64,000 bases of DNA from Streptomyces sp. NBC_01788 (lineage in GTDB: Bacteria > Actinomycetota > Actinomycetes > Streptomycetales > Streptomycetaceae). A program made the position numbers and the translations under genes. Positions 26,432 through 36,120 of this stretch are shown piece after piece (position 1 is the first letter of the stretch; each line of letters opens with the position of its first letter). The notes below the pieces were generated by a model. It was not told the DNA's origin and did no database searches. It saw nothing but the letters and a program-made list of their open reading frames with translations. The stretch covers positions 1,302,001 through 1,366,000 of the forward strand of contig NZ_CP109090.1 in the NCBI RefSeq assembly GCF_035917575.1, read 5' to 3'.

Positions 26432-26694
26432 CCTGACATGGGACTGTGCGGCGCGAGGCCACCGCCGAGGAGTTCGGCGAGGGCCTCGTCGTGTGTCTGC
26501 GTTGCCGTCGCTGCCGCCGCGGCGCCTCGACCAGTGCATGACCGACATTCAGGCGCCGTGATGCCCGCTCTCAGGGCTGGAGCGGGCAATACCCGCGGCG
26601 CACGGCATGGCGGCTGAAGCGAGGGCATACGGCAACCGTCGCCCACAAGCGACCTCTTGGGCGACGGTTCCAGTCTCCATGGGGAGGCCGGCAC

Positions 26695-27146
26695 CTATGG
26701 CTTCACAGGATCACCATTCCCCAGCTCCAGCCACCACACATCGTTGCCCCGGACAAGGTCCACCACCTGTCTCTGTCCGTCGAAAAGCGAAGTTCGACGG
26801 CGGCCAGACCCGGTACGACGGGGTCCGATACGACTGCTTCGACCGGCTCGCCGGCGTGTGCGCCATACCTGGAGATCAGGCCTTGCGCGGCCCGCTCTCT
26901 GGCGGTGTACCAGGGTGCGCCGATATGCGCCAGGTCCGCGGGCTCACCGGCCTGAAGGCGTTGGACGTACACCTTGACGAGCAGCTCGACCTCGTCGGCG
27001 ACTTCCTTCGCCTCAGGGTAGGTGGACTCTTCGGGGCGGAGCGTTACGTTCACCTCGGGCGTAGCCCGCAGTGCGTAGGGGGCGGAGGGCTCCCGGAGCA
27101 GCCACCATGCGGCGGCAGCCGTCACCAGAAGGGCCAGAGCCGTCAC
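26695..27146 (-). pseudogene. Membrane-anchored hypothetical protein with a frameshift near its end
   Basis: From a GTG start, an N-terminal hydrophobic anchor (TALALLVTAAAAWWLL) precedes a soluble domain of about 120 residues. In the starting frame the end reads TMCGGWSWGMVIL. After an A4 run at 26783-26786 the neighbouring frame instead reads GQRQVVDLVRGNDVWWLELG and on to a TAG at 26695-26697, which looks like the genuine C-terminus. A real or sequencing frameshift in that run is likely. No function is known. Confidence 0.55.
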
Positions 27147-27268
27147 CGCCGAAGGCGCGGCTCTCCCATGGCTCGGTCCGCATGCGCCTGCTCGAATACC
27201 GGCCTAGGTTGGCAATGGATACAAGTAACCCCCAGTCGCGTCGGGCGAAAATGGAAAGGTGCTCCCTG

Positions 27269-27964
27269 ATGGCGAAGCTGCTGTTCGTGATGACCGGAGC
27301 CACGTACTGGACGCTCAAGGACGGCACCCGACATGCAACCGGTTACTGGGCCGAGGAGTTCGCGGCCCCGTACAAGGCGCTCACGGAAGCCGGCCACGAG
27401 ATCGTGGTGGCCACCCCCAATGGCGTGGTCCCGAACGTGGACATGATGAGCCTCCGCCCCGAGATGGCAGGCAGTGCCGAGATCGCCCTCGACCTCGAGC
27501 GCATCATCCGCTCCGCGGAGGAGATGCGGCGGCCGATCCGGCTGTCGGACGCCCGCTTGGAAGATTACGACGCCGTCTACTTCCCGGGCGGCCACGGTCC
27601 GATGGAGGACCTGTGCGTCGACGCCGACGCGGGCCGGCTGCTGACCGCAGCGCTCGCCTCGGGCAAACCACTCGCCGTCGTGTGCCACGCCCCTGCCGCG
27701 ATGCTGGCCACCAGGATGCACGGTGTCTCGCCCTTCGCCGGCTACCGGGTCACGGCCTTCACCAACGACGAGGAAGAGGCCGTCGGACTGGCCGCCCGGG
27801 CTCGGTGGCTCCTGGAGGACGAACTGAAGGACCTGGGCGTCGACTTCACTCGCGGCGAGATCTGGAAACCGTACACGGTGGTGGACCGCAACCTGTACAC
27901 GGGACAAAACCCCGCTTCGGCAGGGGCCCTTGCAGAGCGCCTGCTGAAGGAGGCGTTGACGTAG
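27269..27964 (+). CDS. DJ-1/PfpI family protein (type 1 glutamine amidotransferase-like)
   Basis: 231 residues. The nucleophile-elbow cysteine is in AVVCHAPAAML, with the preceding glutamate-region PGGHGPMEDL. This is the Hsp31/chaperone-like branch, related to glyoxalase III and stress proteins. The ATG at 27269 starts MAKLLFVMTGA, typical for the family; the upstream frame is not conserved. It stands alone between broken genes. Confidence 0.88.
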   Translation: MAKLLFVMTGATYWTLKDGTRHATGYWAEEFAAPYKALTEAGHEIVVATPNGVVPNVDMMSLRPEMAGSAEIALDLERIIRSAEEMRRPIRLSDARLEDYDAVYFPGGHGPMEDLCVDADAGRLLTAALASGKPLAVVCHAPAAMLATRMHGVSPFAGYRVTAFTNDEEEAVGLAARARWLLEDELKDLGVDFTRGEIWKPYTVVDRNLYTGQNPASAGALAERLLKEALT

Positions 27965-28058
27965 ACGAACCTCCCCCATTTCCCCTATCCATGGACGAGT
28001 GCCCATTATGTATGGGATGTATGGGTAGCGCGGCTTTCGGTGGACGGAGTCAGGCTCG

Positions 28059-29063
28059 ATGGACGCGAATCTGGCTGCCCTGGTTGCCGTGGTGGTCATC
28101 GCCTTGGCGTTCGACTTCACCAACGGCTTCCACGATGCCGCGAACGCGATCGCGACGTCGATCTCCACCCGTGCGCTGACCCCGAGTGCCGCGCTGGCGC
28201 TCGCGGCGTGCATGAACTTCGCCGGTGCGGCGCTGGGCACGGGGGTGGCGAAGACGGTCGGCTCGGGCATTATCGCCACACCGACCGGCTCCCACGGTCT
28301 GAGCGTGGTGTTCGCCGCCCTGATCGGCGCCATCGGCTGGAACCTGATCACCTGGTGGCTGGGACTGCCCACCTCCTCCACCCACGCCCTGATCGGCGGG
28401 CTGGTCGGCGCCGCGCTCGCCGCGGCCAGCGGCGTCCACTGGAGCGGGGTGGTGGACAAGGTCGTCCTGCCGATGGTCTTCTCGCCCCTGCTCGGGGTCG
28501 TGCTCGGCTACCTGGTGCACACGTTGATCCTGTGGATCTTCCGGCGCGCCCGGCCGGCGAAGGCCATGCACGGATTCCGTGTCGCGCAGTCCGTCTCGGC
28601 GGCCGGGATGGGCCTGGGGCACGGCCTGCAGGACGCGCAGAAGACGATGGGCGTGATCGTTCTCGCGCTGGTCACCGCCGGGCAGCAGACCACGTTCGAC
28701 GTGCCGTGGTGGGTCATCGGGGCGGTCGCCGCCTCCATGGCAGCGGGAACGTACACGGGCGGCTGGCGCATCATCCGCACGCTGGGACGGCGGATCGTGC
28801 ACCTTGACCCGCCGCGAGGTTTCGCCGCCGAGTCGGCCGCCGCGAGCGTGCTGTACGCGACGGCGTTCATCTGGCAGGCGCCGGTCTCGACCACGCACAC
28901 CATCACCTCCGCGATCCTCGGCGCCGGCGCGACCCGGCGGCTGTCCGCGGTGCGCTGGGCCATGGCCCGCAACATCGCCACCGCCTGGCTGCTGACCATG
29001 CCCGGCGCCGGACTGACCGCGGCCGCCACCTACGCACTCATTCACCTGGCCCTGGGAACCTGA
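28059..29063 (+). CDS. pit: Low-affinity inorganic phosphate transporter (PiT family)
   Basis: 334 residues with about ten membrane segments. The duplicated PiT signature is visible: GFHDAANAIATSISTRAL near 22-40, and the C-terminal copy around GLGHGLQDAQKTMGVI. PTSSTHALIGG and APVSTTHTITSAILG are paired substrate-site motifs. GGAG precedes the ATG. It imports phosphate (as metal-phosphate) with protons or sodium. The following gene starts 19 bp later. Confidence 0.92.
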   Translation: MDANLAALVAVVVIALAFDFTNGFHDAANAIATSISTRALTPSAALALAACMNFAGAALGTGVAKTVGSGIIATPTGSHGLSVVFAALIGAIGWNLITWWLGLPTSSTHALIGGLVGAALAAASGVHWSGVVDKVVLPMVFSPLLGVVLGYLVHTLILWIFRRARPAKAMHGFRVAQSVSAAGMGLGHGLQDAQKTMGVIVLALVTAGQQTTFDVPWWVIGAVAASMAAGTYTGGWRIIRTLGRRIVHLDPPRGFAAESAAASVLYATAFIWQAPVSTTHTITSAILGAGATRRLSAVRWAMARNIATAWLLTMPGAGLTAAATYALIHLALGT

Positions 29064-29082
29064 CCGTAAAGAGGTACGTGCG

Positions 29083-29706
29083 ATGAACGACTTCGGCGCA
29101 CACCCCCTCGCACTCCAGCGGTACACGCACCTGAACCCGGCGGACGGGATGTGCCTCATGGAGTACGTCTCCCTTCTGGCCGGTGCCGGCTTCACCGACC
29201 GACCGGCCTGCACCGATGCCCTCCTGGCGGCCCTTGCCCGGATGGTCGACGATGCCGTGAGCGATGCCGGCCGCAGTCGGCTGATTCACCTCGCACCCCT
29301 GCTGGTACGCGGTGCGCCGGGTGCGGGGGTGCGCGACCGGGTCGTCTTCCACTGCTGGGACGCGGTCGGTGCCGCCGCGGCGCCCGGCAGCCGGGCCGAA
29401 CGGCGCGCGTGCCATCGGCGCGACATGGCCCGCGCACGGCTTCAGGCGTGCCGGTGGGAGGGGAGGGTGGCGGCGGGGCTGCGCCTGCACGGCCCGGCAC
29501 GTCGTGCCGTAGAAACCGCGGTGCGGGTGTTGTCAGCCCTGCCTCCCGTCGAAACCGACCGAGCACTGCTACGGCTGCTGACCCTGTGCGCCACGCAGAC
29601 GGCACCGGACGACAGGCAGGAGCCAGGACGCCGCCCGGCAGCACAGGAGCGGGACGTCTGCGCACCTCGGCGCCGACTCGTCGTGTCGGATCACGCAAGG
29701 CGTTGA
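29083..29706 (+). CDS. Hypothetical protein in the pit transcript
   Basis: 207 residues, soluble. The N-terminal region (YTHLNPADGMCLMEYVSLLAG, then CTDALLAALAR) looks conserved among Streptomyces proteins. The C-terminal half is rich in Ala and Arg with scattered cysteines. AAAGAGG precedes the ATG. No function can be assigned. Proximity to pit may be incidental. Confidence 0.65.
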   Translation: MNDFGAHPLALQRYTHLNPADGMCLMEYVSLLAGAGFTDRPACTDALLAALARMVDDAVSDAGRSRLIHLAPLLVRGAPGAGVRDRVVFHCWDAVGAAAAPGSRAERRACHRRDMARARLQACRWEGRVAAGLRLHGPARRAVETAVRVLSALPPVETDRALLRLLTLCATQTAPDDRQEPGRRPAAQERDVCAPRRRLVVSDHARR

Positions 29707-29715
29707 CCTGCATGA

Positions 29716-30160
29716 TCACGATTCGCCCACTTCGACCACGCGGGCGGCTTCGACGGGCTGGTCCGGCTGCGCGGGCGCTCCGGCCTGCCGCTGACCGTCC
29801 ACCCCGCGGTCTGGACCCGCCGCCGCCTGGAACTACCCGCCGGCCAGGGTCTGGAGATGCCCACGCTGTCACGGGGTGCGCTGGAACGCGAAGGGTTCGA
29901 GGTGATCGAGCGGCGGCAGCCGTCGCTGCTGGCCGGCGGCATCCTGATCACCGGCGAGGTGGACCGCGTCACCGAGTTCGAGCACGGCATGCCGCCGGCA
30001 CACCAAGCCTGGGACGGGAACGGCCGGCGGCGCGACCCCGCCGTCATCGACGACCAGGCACTCGTCATCAACGTGCGCGGCCGGGGACTTGTCATCATCA
30101 CCGGGTGCGGCCACGCCGGAGTGGTCAACATCATCCGGCACGCCATGGAAGCTGACCGGC
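29716..30160 (+). pseudogene. Truncated metallo-beta-lactamase-fold hydrolase
   Basis: The frame begins right after a TGA with FAHFDHAGGFDGLVRLRG, the remainder of an HxHxDH metal site. It continues through IDDQALVINVRGRGLVIITGCGHAGVVNI, as in COG1237-type MBL proteins. The N-terminal 60 or so residues are missing, and after 30150 the frame leaves the family. No start codon or ribosome site fits. A relic. Confidence 0.6.
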
Positions 30161-30281
30161 GTCAGCGAAGGGGGCCGGCCCTCATAGCCTCAGGTCACAG
30201 CGCAGGTGTTGAGGCGTCGCGGCGCCGACGGCTCGTCGGGCTCCGGTTGCGCCCTGGCGGTGCGCGCCGCAGGCTGCCCCT

Positions 30282-31211
30282 ATGGACCGCACCGCGGCAG
30301 CCAGTGTGCTGCCCATTCTGGTGACGGGCGCGGCGGGCAGCGTAGGCGCGGTCGGACGATCCGTGGTCGAAGGCCTCAGACGACGGGGCCTGCCCGTCCG
30401 GGCCATGGTGCGTCGCGATGACGAGCGGGCGGAGGCGCTGCGCGCGACGGGCGCCGAGGTCGTCGTCGGAGACCTGACGCGCGCGGGCGACATCGCCGAC
30501 GCGCTGGCCGGCTGCGGACGTATGTACTTCGGCATGGGCGTGTCGGCGCAGTACCTGGAGGCTGCCGTTACGGCGGCGGCCGTCGCGCGCGCGTACGGAC
30601 GCCTGGAAGCGTTTGTGAACATGTCGCAGCTGACGGTCTCCGAGATGGACCTCACCAGCACCTCCGAGTCGGTTCAGCACCGCCAGCAGTGGCTGGTCGA
30701 GCAGGTCCTCGACTGGTCGGGCCTGCCCGTTGTCCAGATCAGGCCCACCGTGTTCCTGGAGAACCCGCTGTTCCGTGTCGGCTTCTCCTCGATCGCGAGG
30801 AACGGAAGCATCAGGCTGCCCTTCGGCCGAGCGAGAACCTCCCCTGTGGCGGCGGGCGACGTCGCCGCGGTCGTGGAGGAGATCCTGGCCGACCCGGCCC
30901 CGCACATCGGCCGCATCCATGAGCTGACCGGCCCGCGCTCGGAGGACATCGCCGCCATGGCGGCGGAGGTCTCCGCAGCTCTGGGCCGACCGGTCGGTTA
31001 CACCGACGTCCCACTGCGGGAATGGATCGACGACGAACTCAGGCCGCTGGGCCTGCCCGACCACGTCTTCCAGCACACCGCCACCATGGCTCGCCTTCAT
31101 GCGGAGAATCGCTACGACCGCAAGGCGGAAGGGGTCGAGCAGGTCACCGGGCGGCCTCCATCGGGGGTGGCCGATTACGTCCGGAAGAACCCCAGCCTCT
31201 TCACCCGCTGA
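30282..31211 (+). CDS. NAD(P)-binding NmrA-like oxidoreductase
   Basis: 309 residues. Rossmann motif TGAAGSVGAVG near 15-25, then the atypical short-chain dehydrogenase (NmrA/HSCARG-type) core with RPTVFLENPL near 155. The usual YxxxK dyad is not present, in line with this branch, which includes redox sensors and quinone/azo reductases. The ATG at 30282 is preceded by a weak site. The FUSC gene follows after 61 bp. Confidence 0.82.
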   Translation: MDRTAAASVLPILVTGAAGSVGAVGRSVVEGLRRRGLPVRAMVRRDDERAEALRATGAEVVVGDLTRAGDIADALAGCGRMYFGMGVSAQYLEAAVTAAAVARAYGRLEAFVNMSQLTVSEMDLTSTSESVQHRQQWLVEQVLDWSGLPVVQIRPTVFLENPLFRVGFSSIARNGSIRLPFGRARTSPVAAGDVAAVVEEILADPAPHIGRIHELTGPRSEDIAAMAAEVSAALGRPVGYTDVPLREWIDDELRPLGLPDHVFQHTATMARLHAENRYDRKAEGVEQVTGRPPSGVADYVRKNPSLFTR

Positions 31212-31272
31212 AGCCGCGTCCTCGGCGTGCGTTGTCCAGCAGACGGCCGCCACCGCACCGAGGCGGATTGCG

Positions 31273-33567
31273 ATGATTCAGATGCGTCAGTTCACCGCGT
31301 GGTTGCGCCGCCGGGATCCGGGCCTCGCCGCCATGCGGCGGGCGGCCAGGACCGCGGTGGTGATGCCGTCCCTCTTCGCGCTGTGCACCCAGGTCTTCCA
31401 CGCGCCGGTCACGGGCACCTTCGCCGCGTTCGGCGCGTTCGCGATGCTCTTGCTGGTCGAATACACCGGCCCCGTGGTGCAGCGGCTGCGCGCGCATGCG
31501 GCGCTCGGGGCGGCCTGGCTGGTGCTGGTCTCACTGGGCACCCTCGCGTCGCGGTCGGTCTGGAGCGCGACTGCCGCGACGCTGGTGGTGGGCTTCGTCG
31601 TGCTCTTCTCGGGCGTGGTCAGCTCGGTCCTGGCCGGCGCCACGACGTCGCTGCTGCTGGCGTTCATCCTGCCGGTGTCTGCGCCCGCTCCCCTGACCCA
31701 GCTGCCCGACCGGCTGATCGGCGTGGGGCTGGCGGCCGGTACGTCCCTGATCGCGGTCTGGCTGTTGTGGGCGAGGACGCAGGCCGATCCGCTCAGTGCG
31801 CCGGCGGCTCGGGTCTTCCGAGCTGCGGCAGTGCAGTTGCGCGCCGACGCCGACTACATCACGGGCCGCGCCGCCGGCCCCTCCTTCGGGGAGTGCCGTG
31901 CCTGCGCCCAGGAGACCAGGTCGAGCACACAGAAGCTGCAGCAGGCGTTCACCGCCACCCCCTACCGGCCCACCAGTCTCTCCACCGGGTCCCGAGCACT
32001 GGTCCGCCTGGTCGACGAGCTGACCTGGCTGAGCGCAATCCTCGCGGAGGCCGCCCCCGCCGTCGAGGACGGTTCGACGGGCACCCGGCAGTCCTCGGTG
32101 GTGCGCAGGGCCGCTGCCGCCGTACTGGAACTGGCGGCGGAGATGCTCGATGATCCGCGCGTCACGCCGGACCGCCTGCGCGCCGGCGTGGAGGAGCTCC
32201 GTCATGCATCGACCGCGCTGGAGGACGGGGCAGTCGACCGGCTGCCGATGCCGGACGGCGGCTCCGGTGGCAGGCGTGGCCTCGACACCTTGGTCGACAG
32301 CCTAGACGTCACCTTCCGGGCTCAGGAGGTGGCCTTCGTCGTCCTGCAGATCGCCCGGAACGTCGACATCGCCCGGACCGCCGATCACCGCAGCTGGCCG
32401 GACCGCCTGTTCGGCCGCGAGCCCGAATCCCCGACCGGTCGCCTGACCAGCGCCACGGAACGCGCCGCCGCACATGTCGAGCCGCACTCCATATGGCTGC
32501 ACAACAGCATCCGCGGCGCCATCGGCCTGGGCATCGGTATCTCGCTGGCCGATGTGACCGGCGTCCAGCACGGCTTCTGGATCACGCTGGGCACCCTGTC
32601 GGTGCTGCGTTCCAACGCCCTCAGCACCGGGCAGAACGTCTTCCGCGCCCTCGGCGGCACCCTGGTCGGCTCGATCCTGGGCGCCGGTCTGCTCCAGCTC
32701 ATCGGACACAACACGAGCGTGCTGTGGATCCTGCTGCCCGTCGCGGTGATGGCCGCGGGCGTCGTCCCGGCCGCGATCTCGTTCGCCGCCGGGCAGGCGG
32801 CCTTCACGCTCACCCTGGTCATCCTGTTCGACATCGCCCGGCCGGCGGACCTGTCGGTCATCCTGTTCCGTGTCGAGGACATCGCGCTCGGCTGTGCGGT
32901 GAGCCTGGTCGTCGGCCTGCTCTTCTGGCCGCGCGGCGCGTCCGCCGCCCTCGCCAGGGCGTTGGCGGAGGCGTATGTCGACAGCGCGCGCTATGTACTC
33001 GGAGCAGTGGGCTATGCGGTGTCCTGCTGTACTTTCAGGCCCGAGGCCATCGAGCGCCCGCAGGAGGGCCGCCGGGCGGCGGCCGCGGCGCGCCGACTGG
33101 ACGACGCCTTCAGGACCTACCTGTCCGAGCGCGGAGCGAAGGACGTCGCGTTGTGCGAGGCGACGACTCTTGTCAACGGTGTCGTGGGGCTTCGTCTGGC
33201 AGCCGACGCGGTCCTGGAGCTGTGGCGGCGGGCCCCGGGCGGCCGGCCGCTCGGGGACCGCGCCGCCGCGCAGAGGGAACTGCTGGTCATGGCGGAACGG
33301 GTCTTCCGGTGGTACGAGAGTCTGGCCGAGGGGCTGGAGAGCGAAGGGCCGGCGCCGGAGCCGCTGGAGTCCGACCGGGAGCACAACGCCCGGCTGGTCG
33401 AGGCGGTCCGCCGGGACCTGCGTGGTGCGGACGGGCGGGCGACGGGGACCGGCATCCGCATCATCTGGACCGGCGACCATCTGGAAGCAGTGCGGCGGCT
33501 CCAGTCGCCCATCGCGGCGGCAGCCGGTCACGCCGACGCGCGCGTTGCCGTGATGGGATCAGTTTGA
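31273..33567 (+). CDS. FUSC family inner-membrane protein
   Basis: 764 residues. Two hydrophobic bundles (about 25-165 and 405-570), each of five to six helices, are separated by a soluble region, with a cytoplasmic C-terminal domain. This is the aromatic acid exporter / fusaric-acid-resistance architecture. The substrate is unknown. The ATG at 31273 begins MIQMRQFTAWLRRRD just before the first membrane block. Confidence 0.82.
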   Translation: MIQMRQFTAWLRRRDPGLAAMRRAARTAVVMPSLFALCTQVFHAPVTGTFAAFGAFAMLLLVEYTGPVVQRLRAHAALGAAWLVLVSLGTLASRSVWSATAATLVVGFVVLFSGVVSSVLAGATTSLLLAFILPVSAPAPLTQLPDRLIGVGLAAGTSLIAVWLLWARTQADPLSAPAARVFRAAAVQLRADADYITGRAAGPSFGECRACAQETRSSTQKLQQAFTATPYRPTSLSTGSRALVRLVDELTWLSAILAEAAPAVEDGSTGTRQSSVVRRAAAAVLELAAEMLDDPRVTPDRLRAGVEELRHASTALEDGAVDRLPMPDGGSGGRRGLDTLVDSLDVTFRAQEVAFVVLQIARNVDIARTADHRSWPDRLFGREPESPTGRLTSATERAAAHVEPHSIWLHNSIRGAIGLGIGISLADVTGVQHGFWITLGTLSVLRSNALSTGQNVFRALGGTLVGSILGAGLLQLIGHNTSVLWILLPVAVMAAGVVPAAISFAAGQAAFTLTLVILFDIARPADLSVILFRVEDIALGCAVSLVVGLLFWPRGASAALARALAEAYVDSARYVLGAVGYAVSCCTFRPEAIERPQEGRRAAAAARRLDDAFRTYLSERGAKDVALCEATTLVNGVVGLRLAADAVLELWRRAPGGRPLGDRAAAQRELLVMAERVFRWYESLAEGLESEGPAPEPLESDREHNARLVEAVRRDLRGADGRATGTGIRIIWTGDHLEAVRRLQSPIAAAAGHADARVAVMGSV

Positions 33568-33821
33568 CTCCAGTCAGCAAAGCGTCGGCATGAGCTCGGT
33601 CGAGCGCGGTTAGAGATGACTACTGACGCACATGGGCAACATCCGGGATCCTGCCCTTTACCTGGCACAACACCGGTCCGAAGCCGAGCTGGTCGGAGTG
33701 AGGGGCAAGCCGTGTTCTACTACCTGCTCAAGTAGTGGCGCAGATCTCTTTGCGCAGGTCAGGTGGTATGCAGCAGGCTCAGTGTCAGCAAAATCTCAGC
33801 ATCAGCACGGAGTCAGCTACA
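33568..33821. other. Left edge of the accessory island
   Basis: About 250 bp between the FUSC gene and the integrase. Base composition drops here. It holds a short inverted repeat around 33718-33738 (TACTAC/GTAGTG) and repeated CAGCA motifs near 33770-33805, but no gene. An attachment site could lie here; none is evident. Confidence 0.4.
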
Positions 33822-34964
33822 TTGGCCACCAAGTCACTCGCACGCGGCATGGGCACGTACTCGAAGAGGTGCGGGTGCGCCCGCCCCACCAACTGCCCCC
33901 ACCCCTACACCATCCGCTTCCGCAACGCCGCGGGCAGACAGACGGAAGAGAGCGGGTACCGGACGCAGCAAGCTGCCGTGGACCGCCTCACCGAGATCTA
34001 CCAGCAGAGGCGGTCAACGCCTCAGGCAGCAGCGCAGGAAGCCCATGAGCTGGGTCAGAAGCAGTTCAAGACATACGCCGAGGACTATATAGCAAAGCGC
34101 CGCGACTGGAGTGAGTCGAGAAGCGCCGGCGCACGCTCATCGCTTGGCAAGCACATATATCCAGAATTGCAGTCCCGACGAATAGAGAGCTTCACACCGT
34201 CCATTGTCGAACGGTTCATCGAGACGATGGAGCGTAATAATGTTGGCATTGCAGCACAAGACCAGGTATTTGTCACGCTGAAGACGATCCTGCTGTCCGC
34301 CCACAAGAAGGGTGCCATCCAACGCAACCCGCTGACCGGCGTGGTACCTCCGCAGTACGACCCGGAACGAGCTGTGGTACCGAACTACGACACCATCCAG
34401 CTCATCAAGACCCAGTCTTCCGACTTCAGATTTCGACTGGTCGCCGATCTGATGACCGGCATGGGACTCCGCAACGGCGAAGCACTCGCAGTCAACATCA
34501 AAAATTTGGTGGCCGATGACGTCTACCGGGTTTCCGAACAAGTCAGCGCAAACACGAACCAATTGACGAGGCTGAAGCACAGGAAGCTTGGAGAATTCCG
34601 CGAAGTACCCATGCCGCAGAAGACGCGTGCCGCCATAGAGACGTACGCGAAGGAGCATGGAACCTTCTCTGGGGGCTACCTTCTGGCAGGAGCCAACAAG
34701 ACTGGAAGCTTGCCCCACATGACCTACAGATCACTGAATCATGCCTGGAAGCAGGCGACTAAAGATCTCCCCCTACCTGACGGACTTGTCATGTACGGCT
34801 TCCGTCATTTTTTCGCCTCCAACGCCCTGTCCAACGGCATACCGATTACGGATGTGGCAGAGTGGATGGGGCACAAGTCCATCGAAATTACGTACCGGAT
34901 CTATCGCCATTTGATGCCGTCGTCTATTACCCGAGCAGCCAAGATTCTCAACATGTCCCTGTAG
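33822..34964 (+). CDS. int: Tyrosine-type site-specific integrase
   Basis: 380 residues from a TTG start with GGAG 9 bp upstream; an ATG at 33849 is the alternative. The N-terminus has a Cys cluster (KRCGCARPTNCP) typical of actinobacterial integrases, then a core-binding domain. The catalytic domain has R217 (GLRNGEA), R328/H329 in YGFRHFF (tyrosine replaces the usual first His of box II), H351 in WMGHKS and nucleophile Y361. The set is otherwise complete. Codon use is richer in A/T than the neighbours, suggesting transfer. It converges with a small excisionase gene. Confidence 0.88.
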   Translation: MATKSLARGMGTYSKRCGCARPTNCPHPYTIRFRNAAGRQTEESGYRTQQAAVDRLTEIYQQRRSTPQAAAQEAHELGQKQFKTYAEDYIAKRRDWSESRSAGARSSLGKHIYPELQSRRIESFTPSIVERFIETMERNNVGIAAQDQVFVTLKTILLSAHKKGAIQRNPLTGVVPPQYDPERAVVPNYDTIQLIKTQSSDFRFRLVADLMTGMGLRNGEALAVNIKNLVADDVYRVSEQVSANTNQLTRLKHRKLGEFREVPMPQKTRAAIETYAKEHGTFSGGYLLAGANKTGSLPHMTYRSLNHAWKQATKDLPLPDGLVMYGFRHFFASNALSNGIPITDVAEWMGHKSIEITYRIYRHLMPSSITRAAKILNMSL

Positions 34965-34985
34965 ACAAGGCTATACATAGCAAAA

Positions 34986-35027
34986 TCCTGGCGAACGAAA
35001 CAAGAAAACTTGTTTCGTTCGCCAGGA
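34986..35027. terminator. Perfect bidirectional terminator between int and xis
   Basis: A 19-bp perfect stem (34986-35004 with 35009-35027) and an AAAA loop. The stem core is CTGGCGAACGAAACAAG. It lies between the convergent integrase and excisionase genes and suits both directions. Confidence 0.85.
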
Positions 35028-35038
35028 ACTGTGCCCTA

Positions 35039-35224
35039 TCAAGCGACGCGGCGCTGCTCCAGCCACTTCAATACATCAGACCGCTTGAATTGAATTTTGG
35101 CGTTTCTCCCCGAGCCCAACTTATATGGCGTCAACCCGCAACGCACTGCATCCCTGTAGACCCAGGTGACTGACATATTCAGAAGCTCGGCCGTTTCCTG
35201 AGCGCTCATCAGATAAGGGGTCAC
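35039..35224 (-). CDS. xis: Excisionase-like MerR-type helix-turn-helix protein
   Basis: 61 residues: MSAQETAELLNMSVTWVYRDAV then KIQFKRSDVLKWLEQRR, the HTH_17/excisionase fold. Convergent with the integrase. Probably a recombination directionality factor that biases int towards excision. Confidence 0.8.
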   Translation of the reverse strand: MTPYLMSAQETAELLNMSVTWVYRDAVRCGLTPYKLGSGRNAKIQFKRSDVLKWLEQRRVA

Positions 35225-35899
35225 CCGTACTCCAAGTTCCGAATCATCCCACCCCAGTAGGTAGCGCTCGCGCTATGCCGGCGGGGTAGCGGCCAACGTC
35301 AACGGTGCTGGTCCACGCTTGCCTGCTCGAGAAGCGGGGACGTCCCCACTGTCCGAGGAAACGCCGGTTTCCCCAACCGCGAGATTGCTGCTATGTTTCG
35401 CCCGCGCGATCGAACGCCACCGCGGCCAATCGTGCTCAAGTCCGCCTCGCCCCAAAGTCGCCGACGCGACGCACCAGGCGGTCCACCCCAGCGCCACTCG
35501 CCTGTCTCTGCTCTCCGGTTGCCAGCGACGAAAACAGGCTGCGGATGCTCCCATCGGCGACGGCCCACTCCGCCGATCTGGGGGCTTCCCGGGAGCGCGA
35601 GGGTCGTTTGCTCGCCAGACAGTTGCCGTCACGGCCAGGGGCGTAGCGTGTAGTGACGCAACGTGTCGATGTCCTTGGCGCAGATCGCGGTTGAAGTCCA
35701 CTCGCTGACCTGGGACGAACTTACCCTCACACCCACCTGCCAGGGCGAGACGATGCGCTGACAGGTGAAACATGACTGCGACGCCTTCGAGGAAGTCGGG
35801 CTGCCGTTCGACAACGAGCACGGCCGCTTCCCGCTCCCCAGCAGCGGGCGGAAGAGGTCCGCCGCTGGCGTCGACCAGTCGCGACCCGTGCGTCGGCAC
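35225..35899. other. Gene-free stretch in the island
   Basis: Short frames exist on both strands but none looks like a known protein, has a good start site, or is supported by codon use. Probably degraded mobile DNA. Confidence 0.5.
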
Positions 35900-36120
35900 C
35901 GCCGCAAGTACAAGGCGACGGCCCCGGCGTACAACTTCGTTGTCAGCTCGGCGCGACTGCGTCCGAACCTCAGCTCCCGCAGGTACCGATCCGCAATCGG
36001 CATCACCTGCAGATGATCACCGATGACCGTCCAGTACCGACTCCCCGACGGATGCGGACCAAGAACGGTCCATCCACTTCCCCTCGTGCATCTCACGCGA
36101 CGGCCCATCACAAGCACCAC
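35900..36120 (-). pseudogene. N-terminal fragment of a second tyrosine integrase
   Basis: The frame from 36120 reads IADRYLRELRFGRSRAELTT and continues to RRCRRTGRDWSTPAADL, the core-binding (SAM-like) domain of Streptomyces phage-type integrases. After residue 80 the similarity stops and no catalytic domain follows. A relic distinct from the intact integrase. Confidence 0.6.

Noticed and set aside
33786..34988. AGCAAAATC direct repeats flanking the integrase as att sites
   Set aside because: Only nine bases are shared, both lie tight around the integrase gene itself, and no tRNA gene is nearby.
35273..35899. A 208-codon minus-strand frame
   Set aside because: No recognisable family, start site or codon bias; it crosses into decayed integrase sequence.
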